Origin: DATNNN01 sp035601815
GTDB lineage: Bacteria > Pseudomonadota > Alphaproteobacteria > Rhizobiales > Xanthobacteraceae
Length of the DNA stretch: 10,160 nucleotides
Assembly (NCBI GenBank): GCA_035601815.1
Contig: DATNNN010000066.1
Coordinates: forward strand, 1-10,160
Direction: 5' to 3'
The notes under the pieces were generated by a model, which worked only from the letters and a program-made list of their open reading frames with translations, searched no databases and had not been told where the DNA came from. Below are positions 1 to 6,657 of this stretch, in pieces; positions within the stretch are counted from its first letter, which is position 1; the number at the start of each line of letters is the position of its first letter. A program made the translations under genes and the position numbers.

Positions 1-2531
1 CGCTCGCCGTCCTTGACCTCGCCGGCGAGCAACTGCTGCGCCAACGGGTCCTGTACATCCTTCTGAATGACGCGCTTGAGCGGCCGCGCGCCGTAGGCCG
101 GGTCGTAGCCCTTGTCGGCGAGGAATTCGCGCGCCTCCTTGGAGAGCTCGAGCACGATCTTGCGCTCATCGAGGAGCTTCTGCAGCCGCTGCATCTGGAT
201 ATCGACGATCGCACCCATCTGTGCGCGCTTCAGCCGGTGGAACAGAATGATCTCGTCCACCCGGTTGAGGAACTCCGGCCGGAAGTTCGCGCGTACCATA
301 GCCATGACCTGGTCGCGCACCTTGTCCACGTCCTCGTTCTCGCCGAGCGCTACCAGGAGCTCGGCGCCGATGTTGGACGTCATGACCAGCAACGTGTTGC
401 GGAAGTCCACGGTGCGGCCCTGGCCGTCGGTGAGGCGGCCTTCGTCGAGCACCTGCAGGAGCACGTTGAAGACGTCCGGGTGCGCCTTCTCGATCTCGTC
501 GAACAGGATCACCTGGTAGGGGCGCCGGCGCACCGCCTCGGTGAGCGCGCCGCCCTCGTCGTAGCCGACGTAGCCGGGCGGCGCCCCAATCATGCGCGCG
601 ACCGAGTGCTTCTCCATGTATTCGGACATGTCGATGCGCAACAGCGCCGTCTCGTCGTCGAACAGGAATGACGCGAGCGCCTTGGTGAGCTCGGTCTTGC
701 CGACGCCGGTGGGGCCGAGGAACATGAACGACCCGATCGGCCGGTTCGGATCCTGCAGTCCCGCGCGGGCGCGACGCACCGCCGTCGACACCGCCCGCAC
801 CGCTTCTTCCTGGCCCACCACGCGCTTGGAGAGTTGCTCCTCCATGCGCAGGAGCTTTTCCTTCTCACCCTCCAGCATGCGGTCGACCGGGATCCCGGTC
901 CAGCGCGACACTACCTGCGCGATGTGGTTCGGCGTCACCGCCTCCTCCACCAAGGCGCCGCTCGCGGCTTTCTCCTCGATCTCCTTCAGCTTGCGCTCGA
1001 GCTCGGGAATCCTGCCGTAGGCGAGCTCGCCGGCCTTCTGGTACTCGCCCTTGCGCTGGGCGCCGGCGAGCTCCGTGCGCGCCTGGTCGAGCTCGGCCTT
1101 GAGCTTCTGCGCGCTGCCGAGCTTCTGCTTCTCGGCCTGCCAGCGCGCGGAGAGCGCGCTCGCCTTCTCCTCCAGTTCCGCGAGTTCCTTGGCGAGCCGC
1201 TTCAGGCGCTCCTTGGACGCGGCGTCGCGCTCCTTCTTGAGCGCCTCTTCCTCGATCCGCAGCTGCATGATGCGCCGGTCGATCTCATCGAGCTCTTCCG
1301 GCTTGGAATCGATCTGCATGCGCAGCCGCGCCGCCGCCTCGTCGACGAGGTCGATCGCCTTGTCGGGCAGGAAGCGGCCGGTGATGTAGCGGTGCGACAA
1401 GGTGGCGGCGGCGACGAGTGCCGCGTCGGTGATGCGCACGCCGTGGTGCAGCTCGTACTTCGCTTTCAGGCCGCGCAGGATGGAGATCGTGTCCTCGACC
1501 GTGGGCTCGCCCACGAAGATCGGCTGGAAACGCCGGGCGAGTGCCGCGTCCTTCTCCACGTGCTTGCGGTACTCGTCGAGCGTCGTGGCGCCGACACAGT
1601 GCAGCACGCCGCGGGCGAGCGCCGGCTTGAGGAGATTGGAGGCGTCCATCGCGCCCTCGGTCTTGCCGGCGCCGACCAGGGTGTGCATCTCGTCGATGAA
1701 CAGAACGATCTTGCCTTCGGCCGCGATCACTTCGTTGAGCACCGACTTCAGGCGCTCCTCGAACTCGCCGCGGTACTTCGCGCCGGCGACGAGCGCGCCG
1801 AGATCGAGCGCGAGCAGCCGCTGATGCTTCAGGCTTTCCGGCACGTCGCCATTGACGATGCGATTGGCGAGGCCCTCGACGATCGCGGTCTTGCCCACGC
1901 CGGGCTCGCCGATCAGCACCGGGTTGTTCTTGGTGCGCCGCGACAGCACTTGGATGGTGCGGCGGATTTCCTCGTCGCGGCCGATGACTGGGTCGAGCTT
2001 GCCGTCGCGCGCGTCCTGGGTGATGTCGCGGGTGTAGCGCTTGAGCGCCTCGTAGGCGTCCTCGGCGGACGCCGAATCCGCCGTGCGGCCTTTGCGCAGG
2101 CCTTCGATCGCCGCATTCAGGTTCTGCGCCGTCACCCCGGCCTGGGCGAGGATTTTCCCCGCTTCGCTACTCTTCTCGACGGCAAGGGCAAGCAGCAAAC
2201 GCTCGACAGTGACGAAGGCGTCGCCCGCCTTCTTCGCCGCTTTCTCGGCGGTATCGAACACGCGCGCCAGCGCCGGGTCGAGATAGATCTGGCCGGCGCC
2301 GCCGCCTTCGACCCGCGGCCGCTTCTTGAGCGCGGCCTCGACGGCGATGAGGGCAGCCCGGGAATCGCCGCCGGCACGGTCGATCAGGCTGGAGGCAAGG
2401 CCTTCCGGATCGTCGAGCAGCACCTTCAACAGGTGCTCGGTGGAGAACTGCTGGTGACCTTCGCGCGACGCCCGCGACTGGGCTGATTGAATGAATCCGC
2501 GCGCGCGCTCGGTATATTTCTCGAAATCCAT
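1..2531 (-). CDS. clpB: ClpB protein disaggregase (Hsp100), 3' end cut by window
   Basis: Hexameric AAA+ chaperone that, with DnaK/DnaJ/GrpE, threads aggregated proteins through its pore in the cytoplasm; a core heat-shock protein. About 843 codons are visible and the family is usually 860-870 residues, so only a short C-terminus is missing. Seen in order: Clp N-domain (about 1-145); first AAA+ domain with Walker A GEPGVGKT at 208-215 and Walker B VLFIDEMH (D280, E281); a long charged coiled-coil middle domain (about 405-525), which separates ClpB from ClpA and ClpC; second AAA+ domain with Walker A GPTGVGKT at 606-613, LFDEIEKAHPDVFN and the GAPPGYVG pore-loop region. The start MDFEKYTERARG matches the family N-terminus and has GGGAG 6 nt upstream. 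The gene diverges from the MOSC gene. No frameshift or missing catalytic residue is seen. Confidence 0.98.
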   Translation of the reverse strand, partial: MDFEKYTERARGFIQSAQSRASREGHQQFSTEHLLKVLLDDPEGLASSLIDRAGGDSRAALIAVEAALKKRPRVEGGGAGQIYLDPALARVFDTAEKAAKKAGDAFVTVERLLLALAVEKSSEAGKILAQAGVTAQNLNAAIEGLRKGRTADSASAEDAYEALKRYTRDITQDARDGKLDPVIGRDEEIRRTIQVLSRRTKNNPVLIGEPGVGKTAIVEGLANRIVNGDVPESLKHQRLLALDLGALVAGAKYRGEFEERLKSVLNEVIAAEGKIVLFIDEMHTLVGAGKTEGAMDASNLLKPALARGVLHCVGATTLDEYRKHVEKDAALARRFQPIFVGEPTVEDTISILRGLKAKYELHHGVRITDAALVAAATLSHRYITGRFLPDKAIDLVDEAAARLRMQIDSKPEELDEIDRRIMQLRIEEEALKKERDAASKERLKRLAKELAELEEKASALSARWQAEKQKLGSAQKLKAELDQARTELAGAQRKGEYQKAGELAYGRIPELERKLKEIEEKAASGALVEEAVTPNHIAQVVSRWTGIPVDRMLEGEKEKLLRMEEQLSKRVVGQEEAVRAVSTAVRRARAGLQDPNRPIGSFMFLGPTGVGKTELTKALASFLFDDETALLRIDMSEYMEKHSVARMIGAPPGYVGYDEGGALTEAVRRRPYQVILFDEIEKAHPDVFNVLLQVLDEGRLTDGQGRTVDFRNTLLVMTSNIGAELLVALGENEDVDKVRDQVMAMVRANFRPEFLNRVDEIILFHRLKRAQMGAIVDIQMQRLQKLLDERKIVLELSKEAREFLADKGYDPAYGARPLKRVIQKDVQDPLAQQLLAGEVKDGE

Positions 2532-2572
2532 CGCCCTCTCCCGGTCACTCCGGCGGTGGGAGCATCGGTGCT

Positions 2573-2578
2573 TTGACA
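2573..2578 (+). promoter_or_regulatory. Perfect TTGACA hexamer, possible -35 box of the MOSC gene
   Basis: TTGACA faces the MOSC gene about 100 bases before its preferred start, in the divergent gap with clpB. No TATAAT-like -10 box is visible 16-18 bases downstream (the bases there are GGGAGC), so the hexamer alone is weak evidence. It overlaps the minus-strand -10 element of the candidate clpB promoter. Confidence 0.2.
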
Positions 2579-2604
2579 TAGGTGCTCGTTTTCGGGAGCG
2601 GAAG
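2576..2604 (-). promoter_or_regulatory. Candidate RpoH (sigma-32) heat-shock promoter of clpB
   Basis: On the minus strand CTTC (2604-2601), an 18-base spacer and CCTATGT (2582-2576) lie about 45-70 bases upstream of the clpB start. The alphaproteobacterial RpoH consensus as I recall it is CTTG, 17-18 bases, CYTATNTNNG. The match is good in the -10 half but has one mismatch in CTTG and in the last G. clpB is a classic RpoH target, which raises the prior. The predicted leader of about 35 nt contains the GGGAG ribosome-binding site. The assignment is by eye only. Confidence 0.45.
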
Positions 2605-2674
2605 GGGGTGGATGAAGCGGTTTTTTCGCCTCCGGCAACTGGACAGAGGCGCACCCGATCGACAAGAAAGCCGC

Positions 2675-3454
2675 ATGTCTTCGGCAACATGGGGCGAGCC
2701 GCGGATCGCCTCGCTCTACCGCTATCCGGTCAAAGGGCTATCCGGCGAGAAATTGACATCCGTCAATCTCGCCATCGGGGGCACGTTTCCCATGGATCGC
2801 GCCTTCGCCTTCGAAAACGGGCCCTCCGGCTTCGACCCGGCGGAGCCGGAATGGCAGTCGAAGATCAAGTTCCTCTGCCTGATGCGAAACGCCCGCCTCG
2901 CCGCGCTATCGACGCGCTACTACGACGCCTCCGGCATGCTCACCGTCGAGCAAGACGGTGAGATCGTGGCGCTCGGTGACCTCGCCTCGCCCGCCGGCCG
3001 CCACGAGCTGGAGGATTTCTTCGAACACTACATGGCCGACGAGAGGCGCGGGCCGATCCGCTTCCTCGCCGCACCCGGCCACAGCTTTTCGGATTTGGCG
3101 CGCAAGGTGGTCTCGATCATCAATCTTGAGAGCCTCGCCGACCTCGAGCGCACGACGGGGCGGAGTCTGCACCCGCTGCGCTTCCGCGCGAACCTGTATG
3201 TGGAAGGGATGATGCCCTGGTCCGAGCTTCGCCTCGTCGGGCGGCGGCTCACGGTGGGCGCCTGCGAGCTCAAGGTGGTGAAGCCGACTAGCCGCTGCGC
3301 CGCCACCGAGGTCAACCCCGACACCGCCGAGCGTGACATCGACGTGCCCGACGCGCTCGCGCGCCATACCGGCGACATCGATTGCGGCATCTACGCCGAG
3401 GTGACCCGCGCCGGCCGCATCGCCGAAGGCGACGCGATCATCATCGGCGAGTGA
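2675..3454 (+). CDS. MOSC domain-containing protein (stand-alone, 259 aa)
   Basis: MOSC domains (named from the molybdenum-cofactor sulfurase C-terminus) occur in sulfur-carrier or molybdenum-cofactor-binding proteins such as YcbX, YiiM and mARC. The N-terminal beta-barrel module starts at PRIASLYRYPVKGLSGE (residues 9-25), a typical MOSC_N opening. The MOSC core carries RFRANLYVEG (169-178) and VVKPTSRCAATEVNPDT, whose Cys208 aligns with the conserved cofactor-binding cysteine of the superfamily. It ends with the usual AGRIAEGDAIII strand. It lacks the C-terminal 2Fe-2S ferredoxin domain of YcbX, so an electron-transfer partner would be separate; substrate unknown. The start at 2675 places the family motif near the N-terminus. 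An in-frame ATG at 2612 has a better purine-rich ribosome-binding site (AAGGGGG) and would add 21 residues; a GTG at 2582 is also open. No molybdenum-cofactor gene is adjacent. Confidence 0.9.
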   Translation: MSSATWGEPRIASLYRYPVKGLSGEKLTSVNLAIGGTFPMDRAFAFENGPSGFDPAEPEWQSKIKFLCLMRNARLAALSTRYYDASGMLTVEQDGEIVALGDLASPAGRHELEDFFEHYMADERRGPIRFLAAPGHSFSDLARKVVSIINLESLADLERTTGRSLHPLRFRANLYVEGMMPWSELRLVGRRLTVGACELKVVKPTSRCAATEVNPDTAERDIDVPDALARHTGDIDCGIYAEVTRAGRIAEGDAIIIGE

Positions 3455-4315
3455 CTATTCGACGCCCGCGGGCTTCGGCGCGACAGGAGGCACCTCGGCC
3501 GGTTGGGCGTCGGCGACCGGGGCCGGGTTGGCTGGCGCGGCGTTCGGAACGTCGTTCTGGCCTTGCACGGGCGACTGATAGTTACCGGGGCCGCCCTGAC
3601 GGAAGCGCCGCCGGCGGCGGCCGTAGCGCCCGCCATCGCGGTCGCCCTGGTCGTTCTCGTAGCCGCCGTTGCCCGACTGGGGAGCCTGGCCGCCCTGGCC
3701 ACCGCCGCCGGTGATGAACGCCGGCAGGCCAACGTCGCGCTCCGGCTCGCGCTGATAGCCCTGAAAATTCGGCTGCGGTTGGGGCTGCGGTTGCGGCTGA
3801 TGCTGCGGCTGGGGTTGGTGCGGTGGCTGCGGTTGGGGCTGCGGCTGGTGCTGCTGATGCTGCGGCTGCTGAAAGGACGGCTGTTGATACTGCTGATGCC
3901 GCTGCGGCTGCTGACCCTGCGGCGGCGCCATCGGCGCGCCGCCGGCATAAGGCTGGCCACCGGAGTCGCCCTCGTCGACGTCGCCGTCGAAATCGTCGCC
4001 GTCGCGGAACTGCTGGGGCTGCTGATTCTGCTGATGCGGATTCTGCTGACTGAACTGCGCCTGCGCCGCGGCGATGAGGCGGAAATAGTGCTCGGCGTGC
4101 TGCAAATAGCCTTCCGCCGCGACGGGATCGCCCGAGGACTGCGCATCGCGCGCGAGCTGCATATACTTCTCGGCGACGTGGTGGGCGGTGCCCCGGATCT
4201 TCACGTCGGGGCCGTTCGACTCGTACACGCGCGTCAGCGGATTGTGACCGCGGCCACCGCCGCCGCCGCCGCCGCGATTGCGGCCCCGCATGCGCTTCTG
4301 CTGTCCGTTTCTCAT
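3455..4315 (-). CDS. DUF4167 domain-containing protein, putative nucleic-acid-binding
   Basis: Function unknown. The 286-residue product has three parts. Residues 1-24 are basic and Arg/Gly-rich (MRNGQQKRMRGRNR followed by seven glycines). Residues 25-88 form the conserved DUF4167 core, with NPLTRVYESNGPDVKIRG leading into two probable helices (AEKYMQLARDAQSSGDPVAAEGYLQHAEHYF, spread over 48-78), reminiscent of one helical-repeat unit. The rest is low complexity: Gln/Pro/His-rich at about 132-182, then Gly/Asp and an Arg cluster GRRRRRFRQ, ending in a Pro/Ala tail. No signal peptide or membrane segment is seen. Start 4315 matches the family N-terminus; GGAG lies 12 nt upstream, a long spacing. 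An upstream ATG at 4381 adds 22 residues that do not look conserved. RG-rich segments suggest RNA or DNA binding (inference). It lies downstream of prfA-prmC and its stop codon abuts that of the MOSC gene. Confidence 0.9.
   Translation of the reverse strand: MRNGQQKRMRGRNRGGGGGGGRGHNPLTRVYESNGPDVKIRGTAHHVAEKYMQLARDAQSSGDPVAAEGYLQHAEHYFRLIAAAQAQFSQQNPHQQNQQPQQFRDGDDFDGDVDEGDSGGQPYAGGAPMAPPQGQQPQRHQQYQQPSFQQPQHQQHQPQPQPQPPHQPQPQHQPQPQPQPQPNFQGYQREPERDVGLPAFITGGGGQGGQAPQSGNGGYENDQGDRDGGRYGRRRRRFRQGGPGNYQSPVQGQNDVPNAAPANPAPVADAQPAEVPPVAPKPAGVE
3770..3923 (-). repeat. Low-complexity CAG/CCG repeat tract encoding Gln-Pro-His
   Basis: Inside the DUF4167 gene, degenerate hexameric CAGCCG-like units encode alternating PQPQPQ, HQ and QQ runs (about residues 132-182). 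Tracts of this kind can expand or contract by slippage, so length may vary between strains. The imperfect third-position pattern suggests an old rather than a freshly expanded array. The same repetition creates a long Leu/Arg-rich shadow reading frame on the other strand. Confidence 0.8.
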
Positions 4316-4553
4316 AGGCGTTCGATTCTCCGTAGCCTTGGGTTCAAAGTGTCCCCGCCCGCCGTTGCCGGCGATACGCAATCCAAATGCTGGAAGCCCG
4401 GCACAAAGCGCGCCGCGGTTTCATTCATTCGGCTTTTCCAATCCAGATATCGATCTCGCGCCTCTAGCGCGGATAGCTGCCCTTCATCTTCGCGCCGCGG
4501 TGCTCATTGAACCGCGCGCGAACGTCAGTGAAGCGTCGGACCCGGACCATGCC

Positions 4554-4574
4554 GCCGGCGCGAGTGACGCCGGC
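4554..4574. repeat. Inverted repeat, 7-bp stem and 7-base loop
   Basis: GCCGGCG (4554-4560) and CGCCGGC (4568-4574) are perfectly complementary around CGAGTGA. No T-tract follows on either strand, so it does not look like an intrinsic terminator. It is the closest to the DUF4167 gene of three stem-loops in this gap. Confidence 0.55.
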
Positions 4575-4587
4575 CGGCCCTTGCAAT

Positions 4588-4608
4588 GCAGTCGATTTCC
4601 TAGACTGC
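4588..4608. repeat. Inverted repeat, 6-bp stem and 9-base loop
   Basis: GCAGTC (4588-4593) pairs with GACTGC (4603-4608) around GATTTCCTA. On the plus strand the loop would expose UUUCCU, a pyrimidine run able to pair with Shine-Dalgarno sequences; on the minus strand it exposes AGGAAA. No T-tract follows. Confidence 0.5.
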
Positions 4609-4627
4609 TGCCGCGCCTTGCCTTCTA

Positions 4628-4657
4628 GCCCAGGCGCCCGGGTCGATTCCTGGGCGC
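4628..4657. repeat. Two overlapping, mutually exclusive inverted repeats
   Basis: GCCCAGG (4628-4634) pairs with CCTGGGC (4649-4655), a 7-bp stem with a 14-base loop. Alternatively GCGCCC (4634-4639) pairs with GGGCGC (4652-4657), a 6-bp stem with a 12-base loop. They share bases, so only one can form at a time. On the minus strand they begin about 38 bases after the prmC stop, but no T-run follows, so a Rho-independent terminator is not supported. Confidence 0.5.
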
Positions 4658-4693
4658 AACCTAGTGCGGTTCGCGGAGGCTGCCAAGCCCTAT

Positions 4694-5572
4694 TTATCCC
4701 CGGTTACGTAAGACAAGTGCCCGACTCAAGCCCGAAAGATCGCGCTTCGCCGCGCCGCCGGCAACGAGTCCTCGGGCATTCGCGAGTGCCACGACTGCGG
4801 CTTCTTGACCTTGTCCCAGTTCGAGAACGGCGACGCCGTGGGGCGTCAATACGCGCGAAAGATCGGCGACGATCGCGCGATATGCGGCGAGCCCGTCGGG
4901 GCCGCCATCCAATGCAAAGATGGGGTCGTGCTCGCACACTTCAAGGGTGAGCTGGGCGAGGCCCGCCGTTGGTATGTACGGCGGGTTTGCCACCACGAGA
5001 TCGAACTTCGCGCCGACCGGCGCGGTCCAGTCGCCACACAGCAACGTCCCGCGTGCGGACAAGCCGAGGTCAGCAAGGTTCGCCCGCGCGACGGCAAGCG
5101 CGCCGGCGTTGCGATCGACGCCGACGCCGGTGGCGCGCGGCCGCTCGAGCAGGACCGCGGCCAGTAGCACGCCCGAGCCCACGCCGAGATCGAGCACGCG
5201 AAGCTCGGCGTGGCGGTCGGGAAATGCCGCGAGCGCGGCTTCCACCACGGTCTCGCTCTCCGGGCGCGGAACCAACGTATCGGGGCCAAGCGCGAAATCG
5301 CGGCTCCAGAATTCGCGGTATCCAACGATGCGTGCGACCGGCTCGCGCGCGAGGCGGCGCCCGACCAGGCGATCGATGCGCTCAAGGCTCGCCGCCGGAA
5401 TGCGCTCGTCCGATGCCGCGATGAGCTTCGAGGCCTCAATGCCAAGCGCGTGCGCGAGCAGCACGCGGGCATCAAGCTCCGCGCTTTCGATCCCGGCGTC
5501 GTGCAACCGCGCGGCGATCGCACGGCGCAGCGTTCCCACGCTCACGGTGTCGTCCACGAGTATCGCGCTCAT
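4694..5572 (-). CDS. prmC: Peptide chain release factor N5-glutamine methyltransferase
   Basis: Transfers a methyl group from S-adenosylmethionine to the glutamine of the GGQ motif of RF1 and RF2, which is needed for efficient peptide release. The 292-residue product has the usual size. The N-terminal helical substrate-binding domain spans about 1-95. YREFW (85-89) and PRPESE (102-107) correspond to the family YREF and PRPETE motifs. The SAM-binding Rossmann motif I is VLDLGVGSG (126-134), with Val where Thr is common. GVDRNAGALA supplies the acidic residue at the end of strand 2, and NPPY (196-199) holds the glutamine amide. The ATG at 5572 overlaps the prfA stop codon (ATGA, TGA at 5571-5569) with no strong ribosome-binding site of its own, implying translational coupling to its substrate's gene. 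Confidence 0.97.
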   Translation of the reverse strand: MSAILVDDTVSVGTLRRAIAARLHDAGIESAELDARVLLAHALGIEASKLIAASDERIPAASLERIDRLVGRRLAREPVARIVGYREFWSRDFALGPDTLVPRPESETVVEAALAAFPDRHAELRVLDLGVGSGVLLAAVLLERPRATGVGVDRNAGALAVARANLADLGLSARGTLLCGDWTAPVGAKFDLVVANPPYIPTAGLAQLTLEVCEHDPIFALDGGPDGLAAYRAIVADLSRVLTPHGVAVLELGQGQEAAVVALANARGLVAGGAAKRDLSGLSRALVLRNRG

Positions 5573-6648
5573 GTGCCCATGCCGGATTCGGAGAGCAGCG
5601 CCGCCTGATGATCTTCGACCAGCGCGTCGACCAGCTCGCCGAGCGCCTCGCCCTCGAGGACTTGCGGCAGCTTGTGCAACGTCAGCCCAATGCGGTGGTC
5701 GGTAACGCGCGCCTGCGGGAAGTTGTAGGTGCGAATTCGTTCGGACCGGTCGCCGCTGCCGACCAGGCCCTTGCGTTCGGCGGCGCGCTCCTGGTCGAGC
5801 TTCTGCCGTTCGAGGTCATAGAGCCGCGCGCGTAATAGCTCCAAAGCGCGCGCCTTGTTGCGGTGCTGCGAGCGCTCGTCCTGCACGCCCACTACGATTC
5901 CGCTCGGGATGTGGGTGATGCGCACGGCGGACTCCGTCTTGTTCACGTGCTGGCCGCCGGCGCCTCCCGCGCGCATGGTCTCGATCTTCAGATCCGCGTC
6001 GTTCACCTTCACGTCGACCTCGCCCGCCTCGGGCAGCACCGCGACCGTCGCGGCCGACGTGTGAATGCGGCCTGACGCTTCCGTCCGCGGCACGCGCTGC
6101 ACCCGGTGCACCCCCGACTCGAACTTGAGCTTGGCGTAAGCGCGGCGGCCGCGCACGGCGGCGATGATTTCCTTGAAGCCGCCCATGGCGCCTTCGTTCG
6201 CCGAAAGCACCTCGACCTTCCAGCCCTGCAGCGCGGCATAGCGCTCGTACATGCGGAAGAGATCGCCCGCAAATAGCGCAGCCTCGTCGCCACCGGTGCC
6301 GGCGCGCACCTCGAGGATCGCGCCGTGCTCGTCGGCGGCATCCTTGGGGAGGAGCGCCTGGCGCAGCTCGGCTTCGAGCCTGGCGATGCGCTCGCCGAGC
6401 TCGCTTTTTTCCTGGGCCGCGAGGCGCGCCATGTCCGGCTCGGTCTTGGCATCGGCGATCAGCGCCTCGACCTCGGCCAGGTCCGCTTCCGCCGCGCGCA
6501 GCTCCCTCACGCTCGCCACCACGGGCTTCAGCTCCGCGAACTCCCGCGAAGCCTGCACGAAGGCGTTACGGCCGAGCGCGGTCGAGAGCTCGCTTTCGAG
6601 CGTCGCGTAGCGGGAGATCAGCGCGTCAAGGCGGGCTGCAGGAAGCAT
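5569..6648 (-). CDS. prfA: Peptide chain release factor 1 (RF1)
   Basis: Recognises UAA and UAG stop codons in the ribosomal A site and triggers hydrolysis of the finished peptide. The 359 residues compare with 360 in E. coli. Seen: helical domain 1 (about 1-100); the codon-reading PxT motif as PRT (187-189) inside VQRVPRTEASGRIHTSAATV; the catalytic loop GAGGQHVNKTESAVR with GGQ at 231-233, whose Gln is the PrmC target; and a C-terminal SDRSERIRTYNFPQ segment typical of RF1. Serine-type SPF codon recognition of RF2 is absent. The ATG at 6648 is preferred: it gives the family length and has GAGG 5 nt upstream. An in-frame ATG at 6693 would overlap ptsP by 38 bases and add an unconserved basic extension. 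The gene sits 7 bp after ptsP and overlaps prmC, so it is probably in one transcript with both. Confidence 0.98.
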   Translation of the reverse strand: MLPAARLDALISRYATLESELSTALGRNAFVQASREFAELKPVVASVRELRAAEADLAEVEALIADAKTEPDMARLAAQEKSELGERIARLEAELRQALLPKDAADEHGAILEVRAGTGGDEAALFAGDLFRMYERYAALQGWKVEVLSANEGAMGGFKEIIAAVRGRRAYAKLKFESGVHRVQRVPRTEASGRIHTSAATVAVLPEAGEVDVKVNDADLKIETMRAGGAGGQHVNKTESAVRITHIPSGIVVGVQDERSQHRNKARALELLRARLYDLERQKLDQERAAERKGLVGSGDRSERIRTYNFPQARVTDHRIGLTLHKLPQVLEGEALGELVDALVEDHQAALLSESGMGT

Positions 6649-6653
6649 GTGGG

Positions 6654-6657
6654 CCTC
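6654..6657 (-). promoter_or_regulatory. prfA ribosome-binding site overlapping the ptsP stop codon
   Basis: On the minus strand TGAGG carries both the ptsP stop (TGA, 6658-6656) and a GAGG Shine-Dalgarno, 5 nt before the prfA ATG at 6648. This decides the prfA start and suggests that ribosomes finishing ptsP can reinitiate on prfA. Confidence 0.7.

Larger units (their letters stand above)
4316..4693. other. 378-bp gene-free gap between prmC and DUF4167, with inverted repeats
   Basis: No convincing gene is seen on either strand; open frames here are short and match no family I recognise. The gap would hold the end of the prmC transcript and the promoter and leader of the DUF4167 gene, but I found no clear -35/-10 pair and no hairpin followed by a T-run. 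Three perfect stem-loops sit within about 100 bases (4554-4574, 4588-4608, 4628-4655), listed separately. The 10-mer CGCGCCGCGG occurs twice (4409-4418 and 4491-4500), which is not remarkable at this base composition. Confidence 0.6.

Noticed and set aside
2040..2100. Internal translation start for a short ClpB form, as at codon 149 in E. coli
   Set aside because: Around residues 140-165 there is no ATG or GTG codon; the bases read Ala, Ser, Glu, Arg and Leu (CTG) codons only.
834..2486. 550-residue open frame on the plus strand opposite clpB
   Set aside because: It lies antisense to an unambiguous clpB and has the His/Leu/Arg/Gly-rich makeup expected of a mirrored high-GC codon pattern. No recognisable domain.
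3503..4510. 335-residue Leu/Arg-rich open frame opposite the DUF4167 gene, resembling membrane helices
   Set aside because: Its hydrophobic look comes from reading the CAG/CCG repeat on the other strand (CTG, CGG). The minus-strand product matches a known domain with the expected start.
4611..4662. Plus-strand tRNA-like piece: a CCTTCTAG stretch and CCCGGGTCGATTCCTGGG resembling a T-arm
   Set aside because: The T-loop lacks one T of GTTCGA, the arm has a G-U pair, and no D-arm, acceptor stem or CCA end could be fitted. At best a very decayed fragment.
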